From: Voacanga thouarsii
Taxonomy: Eukaryota > Streptophyta > Magnoliopsida > Gentianales > Apocynaceae
Length of the DNA: 64,000 bases
Assembly: GCA_026120185.1 (NCBI GenBank)
Contig: JANUWF010001696.1
Span: forward strand, 1 to 64,000
Direction of reading: 5' to 3'
Part shown: one piece after another, positions 1 through 12,275 of the stretch
Numbering within the stretch: the first letter of the stretch is position 1
How the letters are laid out: every line of letters begins with the position of its first letter
Made by a program: the position numbers and the translations under genes
The notes under the pieces: model-generated
The model's input: the letters and a program-made list of their open reading frames with translations, nothing else
The model's database searches: none
What the model was told of the DNA's origin: nothing

Positions 1-103
1 CAAAGCACATAAAATCATACAAAAATATATTCATGCATGCAATAAAATATGATATGCATCCCTACCCCCTTACTCTAAGGTTGGTTTTAACTGGGGTTTC
101 ACA
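1..103 (-). repeat. Terminal fragment of the giant-LTR family
   Basis: This stretch matches the right-hand end of the complete solo LTR at 8995-9102, including the terminal GGGGTTTCACA, so it is the minus-oriented outer end of the same LTR family. It abuts, without spacer, a piece of the same family in the opposite orientation. No coding content is seen. Confidence 0.75.
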
Positions 104-1874
104 ACCTTGTTGTTCCTAAACTATTTAAGTTAGCCAATTTTATTACATTGATAAAAATTAATGCTATATTTTCTTCTAATGATTTCGAAAACCCTTGGAA
201 GATTTGGAATTGGATTGTTAATTGAAATAGTGGAATTTTAGCCAAATAAATGATATCTTCTATTAAAATTAAAATACAAAAAATATTATAAATAATAATA
301 ATATTATTAAATAAAGCCTTTTATATAAATAATCATGATAGGTAAAATATTAATCTTATAAGTCATATATTCATAAATATATTAAAATTTATTTATTATC
401 TTTTAATCAAAATATATTAAAATTTACTTATTATTAATTTTATTTATCAATTATTTTCTAACTATTAATTATTAATTAAGAGAATAGTAATAGTTTATTA
501 TTTTAATAATATCATCTAGGACTTAGGACCTTTTACCAAATAAACCCTAGTTTATTTACTAATAACAAAGATTTATACCTTCAACTTATTGGTAACTATT
601 TCACAAATCCTAGTTATTTTATTATCAAACTAGATTTATTTTATAAAATCCTTTCGATTATCTAGCCTTAAAGTTTGGAACATTAGGGTTATGATTGTAG
701 GAAGTTGAACTAGGATGATTTATAGAAGCAAATTTGGCTTGAGTTTAATTATGGCTTGTGTTTACCCCAGGCAGGGTTAGGTCAGCTTTGGAAGATCTTT
801 GAGTTTGCTCAAGCAAAGGATCAGGCAATCTCCTGCATAAAACCTGTTTGTTGCAAAAGTTGTTTTGGCAAGCTAAACACAAAGTTTGTGAACACTGATT
901 TGGTAAAGGCAATTATGGACTGTTTCCTTTCTTGTTTCAGTCAAACCAATTATTTGAAAATCAACAAGTAGTTTTATTTATACACTAAACTGTTTCTAAA
1001 ACTAATTTTGACAAAGACTTTGGAAACCCTTGATTGCCATTTTCAAGTAAAGCTATGTTTTACCAATTTTCTCCCAAATGGGACAATCATCATTGAGTAC
1101 TCAATACGGGTAGGCTAGTAGTACTAGTTTTGAAGAGCATGAGTGAGTCTTCTAGCAGGAAGTCACCTCTAGAAGATGAACTCAACATAGAGAAATGTCT
1201 ATACTACTTAGTCATGTCAGTCTGAGCTAGCAGGTTTTAGTCATGTGGACTGTGTGTTGCCGTAGTGGACAGCCAGTTTTGTTTAGGTGTAGAGAATGAG
1301 GAGAATCTTACCCGGTAGGTCGATCACCTACCTTTTTTGTCAGTCTGCACAAAGTGTGACATTCTGACTGTTGTATGGACATGGGGCCCAACGTGTGGTA
1401 CCTATGGCCTCCTATTTGAGTGGTTGTATTTATTGTACACTTGCATGGTTTGAAAAGAGGAAAATGACACTCTTTATTTTAACTTTATTTATTGCTTGCC
1501 AGCATTTTCTCTTACGAAATGTTTCAACTTGCATACATGAACTGTTTTACTTGAACACTCAAAGCACACACGGACTTATTGAGATTTTTATCTCATCACC
1601 CTTTTTACCATAATTTCAGGTCGATCCTGCTGTGGGGATGAGTAGCTAGTTGTTGCCTGCTTTGGGAGATATTATGATATTTATTTTATGTAATGCTTTG
1701 AGAGATGAGAGTAAACAATTTATTTTGGATTTGTTCTTGAATTTTTTGGTTGTAATAAGTTTTAATTTCAAATTTTTGTTTAATTTTTGTTGTGTGTCCT
1801 AGTTATAAAGACCCCTTATCTTTTGGACGGGGCGACATCCACAGCCTTGTTGGGCCTAGGTTATGGAGAGTTAA
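104..1874 (+). repeat. Giant-LTR family, 3' part of an LTR, plus orientation
   Basis: The sequence is colinear with about 30985-32844 and with the reverse complement of 4849-6600. It includes the terminal block rich in GACCCC and GGGCGACATCC. The expected GGGTGTTACA terminus is degraded (about 1860-1874). The 5' part of the LTR is missing. Short open frames inside, such as 1371-1613, recur in the other copies and are treated as repeat sequence, not genes. Confidence 0.75.
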
Positions 1875-1898
1875 AATATACATATGTATATGTATAAC

Positions 1899-1929
<31 letters not shown>

Positions 1930-1979
1930 TTTGTATACGTATATATGTATTTATATACATACACACACACACATAATAT
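1875..1979. repeat. AT/TG/CA microsatellite
   Basis: Compound run of AT, GTAT and CA dinucleotides between the degraded LTR terminus and the first satellite monomer. Confidence 0.9.
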
Positions 1980-3865
1980 ACAAAGATAGGCGCTTCAAGT
2001 TAATGATTCATCCGTTAGATTTGTTGAAATTGCTAAGAAAAATCTTATGACCAAATGAAGGTAATCGAATATACTTTTGGCACGCAATCCAATAAAATAT
2101 CCGCAAAATTGCCAAAAACCTAGTGCATTTACAAGGATAGGCACTTCAAATTAACGATCTGACAGTTAGATTTGTTGAATTTTCTAAGTAAAATGTTATA
2201 ACTAAATTTGAAGATAATTCGATATACTTTGGTTACTAATCTAACAAAACAACTACAAAAATACCGAAAACCTACGGCATATTCGAAGATTGGATCTTCA
2301 AATTAATTATCCGGCCATTAGATTTGTTGCAATTTTTAAGTTAAATGTTATGACCAAATTTGAAGTTAATTGGATATACTTTGGCATGCAATCCAATAAA
2401 ATACCAATAAAATACAGAAACCAAAGGCATTTACAAAGATAGGTACTTCAGATTAACTATCTAATTATTAGATTTGTTGAAATTACTAAAAAAAAATGTT
2501 ATGACCACATTTGAAGGGAATGGGATACACTTTTGGCACGCAATCTAAAAAAATATCTACAAAGATTGGCACTTCAAATTAATGATCCATCCAATAGAGT
2601 TGTTGAAATTGCTAAGAAAAGTGTTATGACCACATTTGAAGGTAATCGAATATACCTTTGGCACGTAATCCAATAAATTTTTTTTAAAAAAATACCAAAA
2701 ACCTAAGGCATTTACAAAGATAGGCACTTCAACTTAATGATCTGATCGTTATATTTGTTGAAATTTCTATGTAAAATGTTATGACCAAATTTGAATGTAA
2801 TCAGATATAGTTTGGCTCCTAATCCCACAAAATATCTACAAAAAATGCTAAAACCCATGGGAATTTACAAATATAGGCACATCAAATTAACGATTCAACC
2901 ATTAGATTTGTTGAAATTTCTAATTAAAGTGTTATGACCAAATTTGATGGTAATCGGATATACTTTGGCATGCAATCCAACAAAATATCTACAAAATTAC
3001 AGAAAACCTACGACATTTACAAAGATAGGCACTTTAAATTAACGATTCAACTATTTGATTTGTTGAAATTTCTAATTAAAGTGTTATGACCAAATTTGAA
3101 AGTAATCGGATATACTTTGACCCATAATCCCAAAAAATATGTACAAAAATACAGAAGACCTAGGAAATTTACAATGATAGGCACATCAAATTAACAACCC
3201 GACTGTTTGATTTATTTAAATTACTAAGAAAAGTGTTATAACCAACTTTGAAGGTAATGAGATATATTTTGGCATGCAATCCAATAAAATATCTATAAAA
3301 ATACCGAAAACATAAGGAGTTTACAAAAATAGGCACTTCAAATTAAGGATCCGACCGTTAGATTTGTTGAAATTTCTAAGAAAAGTGTTATGACCAAATT
3401 TGAAGGTAATCGAGAATAATTTGGGCATGCAATCCAATAAAAATATGGACAAAAATGCCGAAATCCTAATGCATTTACAAAGATAGACACTTCAAACTCA
3501 CGATCGACCATTAGATTTGTTGAAATTTCTAAAAAAAAAAAAAAATGTGTTATGACTAAATTTGAAGGTAATTGAATATATCTTTGGCACGCAATTTAAT
3601 AAAATATCAACAAAAATCCCGAAAACCTAAGGCATTTACAAAAATAGACACTTCAAATTAATGATCGACTATTAGATTTGATGAAATTGCTAAGAAAAGT
3701 ATTATGATCAAATTTTAATATAATAGGATATATGTTGGCACGCAATCCAATAAAAATATCTACAAAAATACCGAAATGCTAAAGGCATTTACAAATATAG
3801 GCACTTCAAATTAATGATCCAACAGTTAGATTTGTTGAAATTTTCTAAGAAAAGTGTTATGACTG
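1980..3865. repeat. Satellite array, about 12.4 monomers of about 152 bp
   Basis: Monomers restart at a block reading CAAAGATAGGCACTTCAA at about 1980, 2132, 2284, 2434, 2560, 2714, 2868, 3020, 3172, 3324, 3478, 3639 and 3792. The spacing is 150-154 bp, except for one 126-bp monomer with an internal deletion and one 161-bp monomer with a poly-A expansion. Conserved blocks in each unit include TTAGATTTGTTGAAATT, GTGTTATGACCAAATTTGAA and GGCACGCAATCCAATAAAA. There are no spacers between units and no coding potential. The last unit is cut at 3865 by the LTR-like sequence starting TGTAACATCCC. Confidence 0.92.
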
Positions 3866-4848
3866 TAACATCCCTACCAAAAGTAACAATGGAGGCATAC
3901 TAAAACCGGGTGTCACCCTGTCCAATTACCTAGACAAGGAGTCTTTATAACGAAGAACTAAATGAGTAACCACGGCCTAAACTGATACAAACATCTCATA
4001 CTGATGGTAACACACACACACACATAACAGAGAATCTCGTACATGCAATCTCTATACTACATCAGTAATAAAGTACATAATCAAAAGAGAAAGTGTCCGG
4101 ACCTAAACTGCTGTCACTGTGGTATCGTCCCTCTATCTATAGGTCTGCTCAACTTTGGATCCTACAAAATAGTAAGATAAAAGGCACATGTGAGTGAAAA
4201 ATCACCCAGTGAGTCCCGTATGTGCCAATGCTTTGCAAAACAGACAAAGTAAAACAATATTGCATTTTTGCCCCCAAAAGGCACTACAGAAAAGTTTTCT
4301 TTTCCTTTTTCCACTGAAATCAATTTTCAAAACACTCTAAGGAAGAATTTATTTAGAACTTAATCATTTTTGAAAAACTATATTTTAATTTCAAATCATT
4401 GCCCTAATTTCCACACCACAGGCACTTCTCCAACAGAAGGTCGGCCTACATGCAAAGCTCACAAGGCTTCGCCTTCGGTGCCATGTCTTATTGTGCTTAA
4501 ACTGTAGCCAACAGTATTCAACCATGTGTCGCCAGAAGGTAAGTACATCGTAACGTACTACCGAGAATAAATAACAAGTATACCGCAACATACTAAATCT
4601 TTTACTTGCCACCGTAAGTCTAGGGTCTCAATCTTGACGTCATTCACCATCGAGATGATAAGGAGTCAAATGCTACCGAGTGTCCCCGCCTAGTATTTAG
4701 CGAAAGACTCTCAAACAACATGCTCGCAGGCATAAGAAAATTGCCAGGTGCTAAATGGCTAGCCAAGGCGACTCATCTCAATATCTTGTTACCCTGTTTA
4801 GAGTAAGACAATCCCTAGAACTAGCTAGGTTACTTGGGGTCGCCTATC
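3866..4848 (-). repeat. Older LTR-like repeat, left segment
   Basis: Starts TGTAACATCCC inside a satellite monomer. Its layout is that of a minus-oriented plant LTR end: after the terminal block comes GGAGTCTTTATAAC, comparable to GGGGTCTTTATAAC in the giant-LTR family at 4910, so it is probably a distant relative. It contains a short CA microsatellite (about 4010-4024). It ends at the 5-bp target CTATC (4844-4848), where the 4254-bp solo LTR is inserted, and resumes at 9103. No credible gene is seen; the small minus-strand open frame at 4391-4612 has no recognisable domain. Confidence 0.6.
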
Positions 4849-7155
4849 TGTAACACCCTACTTCCTAGGCCCAGCAGGGCCGGGGATATCGCCCCGTCTA
4901 AAGGACAAGGGGTCTTTATAACTAAGTCACACAATAAAAAAAAATAATACTTAAAAAAAATTAAAACTTATTACAATTCAAAAATTCAAGACAAATCCAA
5001 AATAAAAATTGTTCACTCTCAACTCTTATAGCGTTACACAAAATAAATAACAGAATATCTTCCAAGTCAGGCAACAACTAGATACTCATCCCCATAGCAG
5101 GATCGATCTAAAATCATGGAAAAAAGGGTGACGACATAAAAATCTCAATAAGTCTGCATGTGCTTTGGGTGTTTAGTGAAAATAGTTCATGAATGCAAGG
5201 TGTAAGAACTTTATAAGAAAAATGCTGGCAAGGAATAAACAATATTCAAAATCAAGAGTGGTGTTTTGGCTTTTCCAACCATACATGAACATTAAAATCA
5301 ACCACTGAAAAGGGCGGCTATGGGTTACCACACGTTGGGCCCCATAACCATACAACGGTCAGAATTCCACACTTTGTGCAGACTGATAAAAAGGTAGGTG
5401 ATCGGTCTACCGGGTAAGATTCTCATCCTTCGCTACACCTAATCAAAATCGATTGTCCACTCCAGCAACACACAGTCCACATAACTAAAACCTGCTAGCT
5501 CGGACTGGCATGCTTAAGTAGTACTGGCGTTTCTCTAAGTTGAGTTAATCTTCTGGAGGTGGCCTCCTACTAGAAGACTCGTTCTTACTCTTCAAAACTA
5601 GTACTACTGGCCTACCCTTATTGAGTACTCAACAATGATTGTCCCACTTGGGAGAAAACTGGTAAAACATAGTTTTACTTGAAAATGGCAATCAAGGGTT
5701 TCCAAAGTCTTTGTCAAAATTAGTTTTAGAAATAGTTTAGTGTTTGAATAAAACTACTTGTTGTTTTCAAATAATTGGTTTGACTGAAATAAGAAAGGAA
5801 ACAGTCCCTAATTGCCTTTACCAAATCAGTGTTCACAAACTTCATGTTTAGCTTGCCAGAACAACTTTTGCAACAAACAGGTATTATGCAGGAGCATACC
5901 TGATCCTTTGCCCGAGATAAAATAAAGATCTCCAATTGCTGACCTAACCCCACCTGGGATAAATATAAGGCATAATTAAACTCAAACAAAAATTTGCTTT
6001 CACAAATAATCCTAGTTCAACTTACCACAATCATGACCCTAGTGTCCCAATCTTTAAGGCTAGAAAATAAAGGGTTTATAAAATAAATCTTGCTAGATAT
6101 TAAAATCACTAGGGTTTGGGAAATAGTTACTAATAAATTGTAGGTTTAAATCTTGCTATAAATAAATTAGGGTTTATTTAATGAAGGGTCCTAGTCCCTA
6201 GATGATATTATTTAAAAGAATGATTTATAATAACTAATGGTTAGAAAATAATTAGTAAATAAAATTAGTTGTAAGTAATTTTTAATACATTTGATTAAAA
6301 GATAATAAATGAATTTTATTATTATTTTTGAATATAAGACTTACAAAATTAATACTTTTCCTATTATGATTGTTTATATAAAAGACTTTATTTGATATTA
6401 TTATTATATAATATCTATATATTTTATTTCTTTAACAAAAGCTATCATTTATTTTACTAAAATATCATTATTTTATATAATAGTCCAAATCCACATTTTC
6501 CTAAGGTTTTCGAAATCGCTAGAAGAAATTATAGTATTAATCATTTTATTGATGAAATAAAATTGGCTAACTCAATTACTTTAGGGACAACAAGGTCATG
6601 ATTATAATTCCTATTGCTGACCATAATCATGAACATACACTCTATACCAATCAATAAAATATCTAATCATGAATAAAGGCATAAATCCAAATCTACCATG
6701 ACATGATCCAAACTCCACTAAACATAATCATATTCATGGCCTTAACAAGAATACATGAACATAAAACCCTACTCACCAAAGGTGACATAATCTCTAACAT
6801 GCTTGATCATTCATACTACTCACGACATGAAGGCATGCAATAAACCCTAAAAATGCCATACATTCAACCAAGAAAAATCCTCTCATGCATCAACCCTATC
6901 TCCATTATACAAACACATTCATTCTCCTGCTTCAATCCTAACTCCATGACAAAACACATAATCAATCTCCAAATATATTTCATCCTCATCCAACTACATC
7001 CAAGAGACATTAATCTAGAATTTAAAGAGGATTTTGAAGAAGCTTACTTGAATGATGACTACCTTAAGGACGTTTCAAGAGAACCCTCACGCTAGGAAGG
7101 CTTGATCCGTCCAAGGAGAAGAAGAAAAATGGCCATGGTGGGAGTAACCATTCGG

Positions 7156-7220
<65 letters not shown>

Positions 7221-9102
7221 AGAATGAATGAAGATGGAGATGATCGTTCATGCTTACCTTGAAGGTGTTCTTGAGCCTTCAAGAAAATTCTGGTTTTTTA
7301 TCCAAAAGTGAGACTTTGATTTCAGTGTTTGTTGTTAAAAATTGTAGGAATGGATTCACGAGAATGAGTATGTATAATCAAGAGTTTTTGGAGAAGATTG
7401 AAGTGGTTTTGAGTGGCCTTAGGCATGAGAATGGTAGTAGGCGTTCTTGGTGTTCTTGGAGGTTTGGAGAGAATGGAGAGAATGGATGAAGCTGGCCGAA
7501 ATTATGTTGGGAAAGTGTGGCCGACTGGTTTGGAGATTTTGGTAATTGGATTTTCAGATTTCAGAGGAAAAAGGAAAGTTGGTTGTTTGAAATTCAAAAA
7601 GAATAATTTAGGGAATATTTTGTGGTAGCAAATATGGTAAGAAGATCTTTGTTGTTGGAGGTCTTTTTGAAGCTTCAATGGTAGACTAAATTGCTGGAAT
7701 TTCTGCTGAGTTGAATGCTGTTCAAATCAACTTTAAGGTGGCCAAAATATGGTGTACAATGGTGAGAGAATTTTCTGGATGTTCGAGGCTTAATTCAATG
7801 AAGGTTGCTGGAATATTTTGCTGGAATTTTGGACTACAATTAATAGCTTGATTGTAGTGATTGATGGAGAGATTTTAGGAGTGGCCATGGAGTTCCTTTC
7901 ATGCAGAACATTGGTGGGAATGATGAAGTTCAGTTCATGGCTAATCAAGGTGAGTTTGTACAAAAAAATGGGTTGAGTTTCGGATAAGGGTGAAGAAGGA
8001 AGAAAGCTAGAAATTCTGATCCACCTTTCGTAAGCTTGCTGGAAATTTTTGGGCAGATTTTTTTTGCCATGATTCATCCAATTTGCTGCAGGTTTGAAGG
8101 GATATTGGGAGGTCCTTTAAGACTGGTTTTCAACCTTCTTAATGGAGGAAAAACAAGGTTGAATTGCTGGTTGAAAATCTAGAAGAAACAGCTTGGTTTT
8201 TGGCTCACCAAGCTGCGAAACTGTCCAGGAATTTTCGTGATTTGCACAGCTTTTGTGCAGCTCGGATTTGGCTGAAATTTTTCAATCTTCAAGTTGAGTG
8301 AATTGGTCATTTTTCTAGAAGTATATGGGAGGAAATGATGGCTGAAATTTTTGACAATTGGACTGATGAAGAAGCTTGAAAAATTTCCAGATTACTACTT
8401 GAAGAAGATGAACACACATAGGTTGGAGTTTGAAGGTTTAACCATGGAGATTAATTCTCTTAGGAACCTTCCATAACTCCTCCCCATTTGTGGCCAACAA
8501 GATACCTCACATAGACATTTTCGAAACCTCAATATCACAGAACTTTGCTGGAATTTTCTGGAAATAAAATTGGCTTAGATAAATTGAACAACCTAATTGA
8601 TTAAGAATTAAGGAAAGCTAGAGATCAAGAAGGGTATGAATCCCTTAGAAATTTTTGTAGGGCACAAGAGTGGAATTAGGACATTCCCTTCATGTCTCCC
8701 TTAGGACAAGACTCCTACTCTTCCCTAAGGCATGCAAGGGCCAAAATATAGCCTACCTAACAAAAATAAAATTTAATCATGCTAAATTCTTGTTTAAATT
8801 CATGCTAGAAAAATTCTAGTATAAATTCCAAAGCTCCATCCACTATACCACAACAACTCTTGTTCTTATTTTCTCTCCCAAATATTTTTCCTATTTAATT
8901 CTCAAGCTATCTCCCTATTTCCACCTCAAGCAAAATTACCATTTTGCCCTTCTTACTCACTAAGCACAATTAAGCCATATAGACTACAAATCACATATCT
9001 AAAGCACAAAAAATCATATAAAAATATATTTATGCATGCAAGAAAATAAGATATGCATCCCAACCCCCTTACTCTAAGGTTAGTTTTAGCTGGGGTTTCA
9101 CA
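4849..9102 (-). mobile_element. Solo LTR of a giant-LTR retrotransposon (4254 bp)
   Basis: Bounded by TGTAACACCC and GGGGTTTCACA, which are TG...CA LTR ends when read on either strand. It is flanked by a perfect 5-bp direct repeat CTATC (4844-4848 and 9103-9107), the signature of one integrated unit. No internal domain, primer site or pol remains, so this is a solo LTR left by LTR-LTR recombination, or an LTR-sized non-coding element. A second complete copy of nearly equal length, 28528-32844, lies inverted relative to it. Both carry an AG/CT microsatellite at the equivalent place (7158-7211 and 30381-30414). Family lineage is not identifiable without the internal region. Confidence 0.88.
7158..7211. 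repeat. (AG)n microsatellite inside the giant LTR
   Basis: About 27 AG units. The corresponding place in the inverted copy (30381-30414) carries (CT)n, so the microsatellite was already present in the family before both insertions. Confidence 0.95.
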
Positions 9103-11231
9103 CTATCTCTAACAAGAGCTAGTACAAAATCAAAGTCCTTGTTGAGTACTCAACATAATCAATTCCATCCTCTACTACTGATCAGGCCAGAGGGTTATTT
9201 GTTCCTGCAAGATTTTCAAATCAAACATTTTTAGGGCAAAATATTATTTTTCAAAAATTTATCCCACTGACTCGCAAGTCAGATAATTATTCCCATAGGC
9301 TCCCCAGGGCCAATCAGTTCATTCCATAGGCACATCATGCCAATAAAGCAAATTTCGGGATGAAAATGTCATATTTCAAAAGTCAATCTCATACCAAGAG
9401 ATTATTTTAAAAACCGTGTTGAAACAGGGTAAAGAGTTCTTTTTGCACATTAAAACAAGCTTCCAAGAGTATTAGGGTCATTTTGCCCGTAGTCGATCAC
9501 AAAATTTATTTCTAAGGGTATTTGGGCCATTTTACCCATACTCGATTCCAAAAGGCCTTTTGAGGGTATTCAGGTCATTTTACCTTTATCCAATTTGAAA
9601 AGTATTCATAGAAGTTTCAATAAGGATATTGCAGTCTTTTACTACATACCTGATTTCAAAGGTTTCTATAAAATATTCCAATAAAGATATTTGGAACATT
9701 TTTCAAATACCTGATTTCCAAAGGAACTTATTTCAAGAAATCTAGAATTCTAATCCTAAAAAAGGATTAAGTTCAAAGTTTCCAACCATATTTCCATAAA
9801 ATGTTCCAATAAGGGCATTCCAGTCCATTTATGAATAACCAATTCTAAAAATTATCATTTTTTCTGAAAATCCAAAGTATTTGATCAAAAAAGGACTAAA
9901 TTCACAAAATTCGTTCTTTAATCATTTGTCAAGGTTTCCAAAGCCAATTATGATGTACATTCGAGCTCAAAATGGCATAAAAATAAATTTTACTCAGATA
10001 AACCTTAAATATACTCAGGGATTTTCAAAACGGTATAAAACGTAACATTTCATAGAAAAATAAAGCATACTAGTTTTCAAACGGTTTTAGAAGTCAAAGG
10101 GACTCACCTGATGTCCTAAACAAGTTTTTGCTATTTACATGCCGTTCGACTACCATTTTTGCCGTTTCCAATGTGTCGTTGGCCGTTTTCCAACAAACCT
10201 ACAGCAAACATCATTTGTATGCTTAGTTGGGTTTGGTTGAAAAGTAGCCAACTATTAGCCGACGTCTAATCGATGTGCCCAATAGTTAACCGACGTGCCT
10301 AACGGTTAGCTGATGGTCAGTTGATGGTTTGCCGTCGTTCAAGAAAATGCACAACAGTCGTTCACGTCGTTTTTTCGTTGTTTGTTCAATTCTCCCATTT
10401 TCTTTTTTCCATATCCTCTCCTCTTTATTCACAAGGAATTAAGTTCATGTTTCCCATTCATTTCATCCCAAAATCAAACATTTAATCATTCGTAAGTTCA
10501 TTCTTTTTCCAACCAGATTTCTGAAATTTCTCTACTTGACACACAATTTCATTTTGCGCATAACTTTCAATCCACAACTCCGATTTAGCTCTATGATATA
10601 TCAAAACGATCGTAAGACTATTAAATTTTTTTGTGTAAGCCTTTTAATGAGTTCATATTTCTAGGGCTCAATATAGGGGCAAAACAGTCCCAGTAGTTTT
10701 GCTCCATCTCAACCCTTCATGTTATCCTTTGATTTCTTTTAATCTTTAACACCTTGGGAACATTAAATTTATTCAAATTTCCCATCAAATAATCTTTGAT
10801 CCTTCAATTTTGAGAATCCAACAACTCATAAAAGTCATGTTTATTCAAGTCAAATTCACTTCTTCAATGAAAAGATAACACAATTCATCTTTCTAACTAA
10901 GTAATTCCCATTTTCATTCCATTTTTGTTCGTTATCTCATCAACCAAGATCACCTTTCGAACAACCACGAATATTCATTCCTTCACCTCACAAACCATTA
11001 TCCATAAATCCCCTAGGTACCCGGCACACATAATCATACACAAATTTCACAAACAAAGTTTATGTACCCTAGCTTTTTATCCAAAATCAAGAAATGAAAA
11101 TCATGTTTTCATGTTAAAATTAACATCAAAATAATCACCATTCACCCACTTATAACTTTAATTCTAGCAAGGTAAGGTTTTACCCTGTATATAGAGTTCT
11201 TTGGTGTGATTTGCTCCAAGTATCTCTCAAG

Positions 11232-11265
<34 letters not shown>

Positions 11266-12101
11266 CAAGAACGCACACTATTCACCTTTTCTCTCTCTCT
11301 CTCTCTTTGCTAATTTCTTTCGATTTCTAGTTCTCTTATTTTTCTCCTCCAAGGCTGCCAAAATTCTGGCTGATTTTCAGCCTTCTCTCTGCCATACTCA
11401 CCAGAATTTTTTGGCCAAGAATTTTTTTATTCAATTAATTGTATTGTGGTTTTCATGTAGGTGTGTTCCAAGCACAAAATTACACATCATTTCCTTGATT
11501 TTCCTCCTTGAAATTTTCTCTTCTCTTCTTTCTTGCGGCTGACAAATTTCTGGCTATTATCCAACCATTCCACCGCCATCTTCATGGAAAAATATTGGCC
11601 AAATAAATTGATTAAGGAATTAATTAAATGGCTCCACAATTGATGTGTTCCAATCACAATTAAACACATCATTCCTCTATTTATTTTATAATTTCTTAAT
11701 TCTATGTGTCTTGCATGAATTCTTCATGAAACCTCTTAGAAGTTGGCACATGTTCCTGGTTAGCAATCACAAAACACCACACGTCCAATGTTTCGACCAC
11801 ATTTTCAATTTTTCTCAAAAATGACCAAAATCGGGTCCGAAATGAAAAAATATTTTACTGTACCATTCAACTCCAAAAATTCCACTGAATCCATTGGTAA
11901 TACTTAAATTTTTTAATTCCTTCTCAATTTGGTCAAATTCGCAGTCAAAATAGCTGGTGCGTTTAAAATGAAGAAAATGCCCCGATAACCCGAATAGCTT
12001 AATTCACACCAAAACATGTGTTTCATCACGCTGATCAATTTCCATTCTAAGCATACCCTTAAATTCTTATTTTTCTAATAGTAGTAGCCTCCTGAAGATT
12101 T
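9103..12101 (-). repeat. Older LTR-like repeat, right segment
   Basis: Continuation of the unit begun at 3866 after the solo-LTR insertion, starting with the duplicated CTATC. It holds a degenerate internal repeat with GGGTATT and CATTTTACCC blocks (about 9465-9850), a run of CGACGT/GCCGT-rich short repeats (about 10240-10370), a CA microsatellite (11232-11262), a CT tract (about 11290-11306) and a duplicated module (11352-11490 and 11535-11675) carrying GTGTGTTCCAA or GATGTGTTCCAA. The right boundary is uncertain and no matching target duplication for 3866 was found. No gene is recognisable. Confidence 0.5.
11232..11262. repeat. (AC)n microsatellite
   Basis: Perfect AC dinucleotide run of about 31 bp. 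Confidence 0.95.
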
Positions 12102-12119
12102 ATGGTACAGGTAGAACAA

Positions 12120-12275
12120 ATCCAACAATTACATCTAGGTCGCCGAAGGTCTTTATTAGTGCGACAAAAAGTTTTTGTCAGTAAAGAAAAATTTTCCTCG
12201 CTAAAAGGTACTTTTAGAGACAAAACATTTTTCCTAACTAAAGTTTTGTCACTAATATATCATTTTCTGGTAGTG
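12120..12275. mobile_element. Terminus of a CACTA (En/Spm-type) transposon
   Basis: Reading the minus strand from 12275 gives CACTACCAGAAAATGATA, the typical CACTA terminal inverted repeat. It is followed by AT-rich subterminal DNA with repeated TTTTGTC and GTCACTAA motifs. The other end and any transposase are absent from the window, so this is a remnant. Immediately to the right the sequence becomes homologous to the copia leader at about 47886. Confidence 0.7.

Noticed and set aside
1980..3865. CRISPR-like or spacer-separated repeat array
   Set aside because: The units are contiguous 152-bp monomers without unique spacers, in plant nuclear DNA; it is a satellite.
4282..4300. CACTACAGAAAAG as the partner end of the CACTA terminus at 12275
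   Set aside because: Only the first bases agree, the subterminal sequence differs, and the flanking three bases do not match those next to 12275.
7064..7282. Ser/Leu-rich open frame
   Set aside because: Translation of the AG microsatellite inside the solo LTR.
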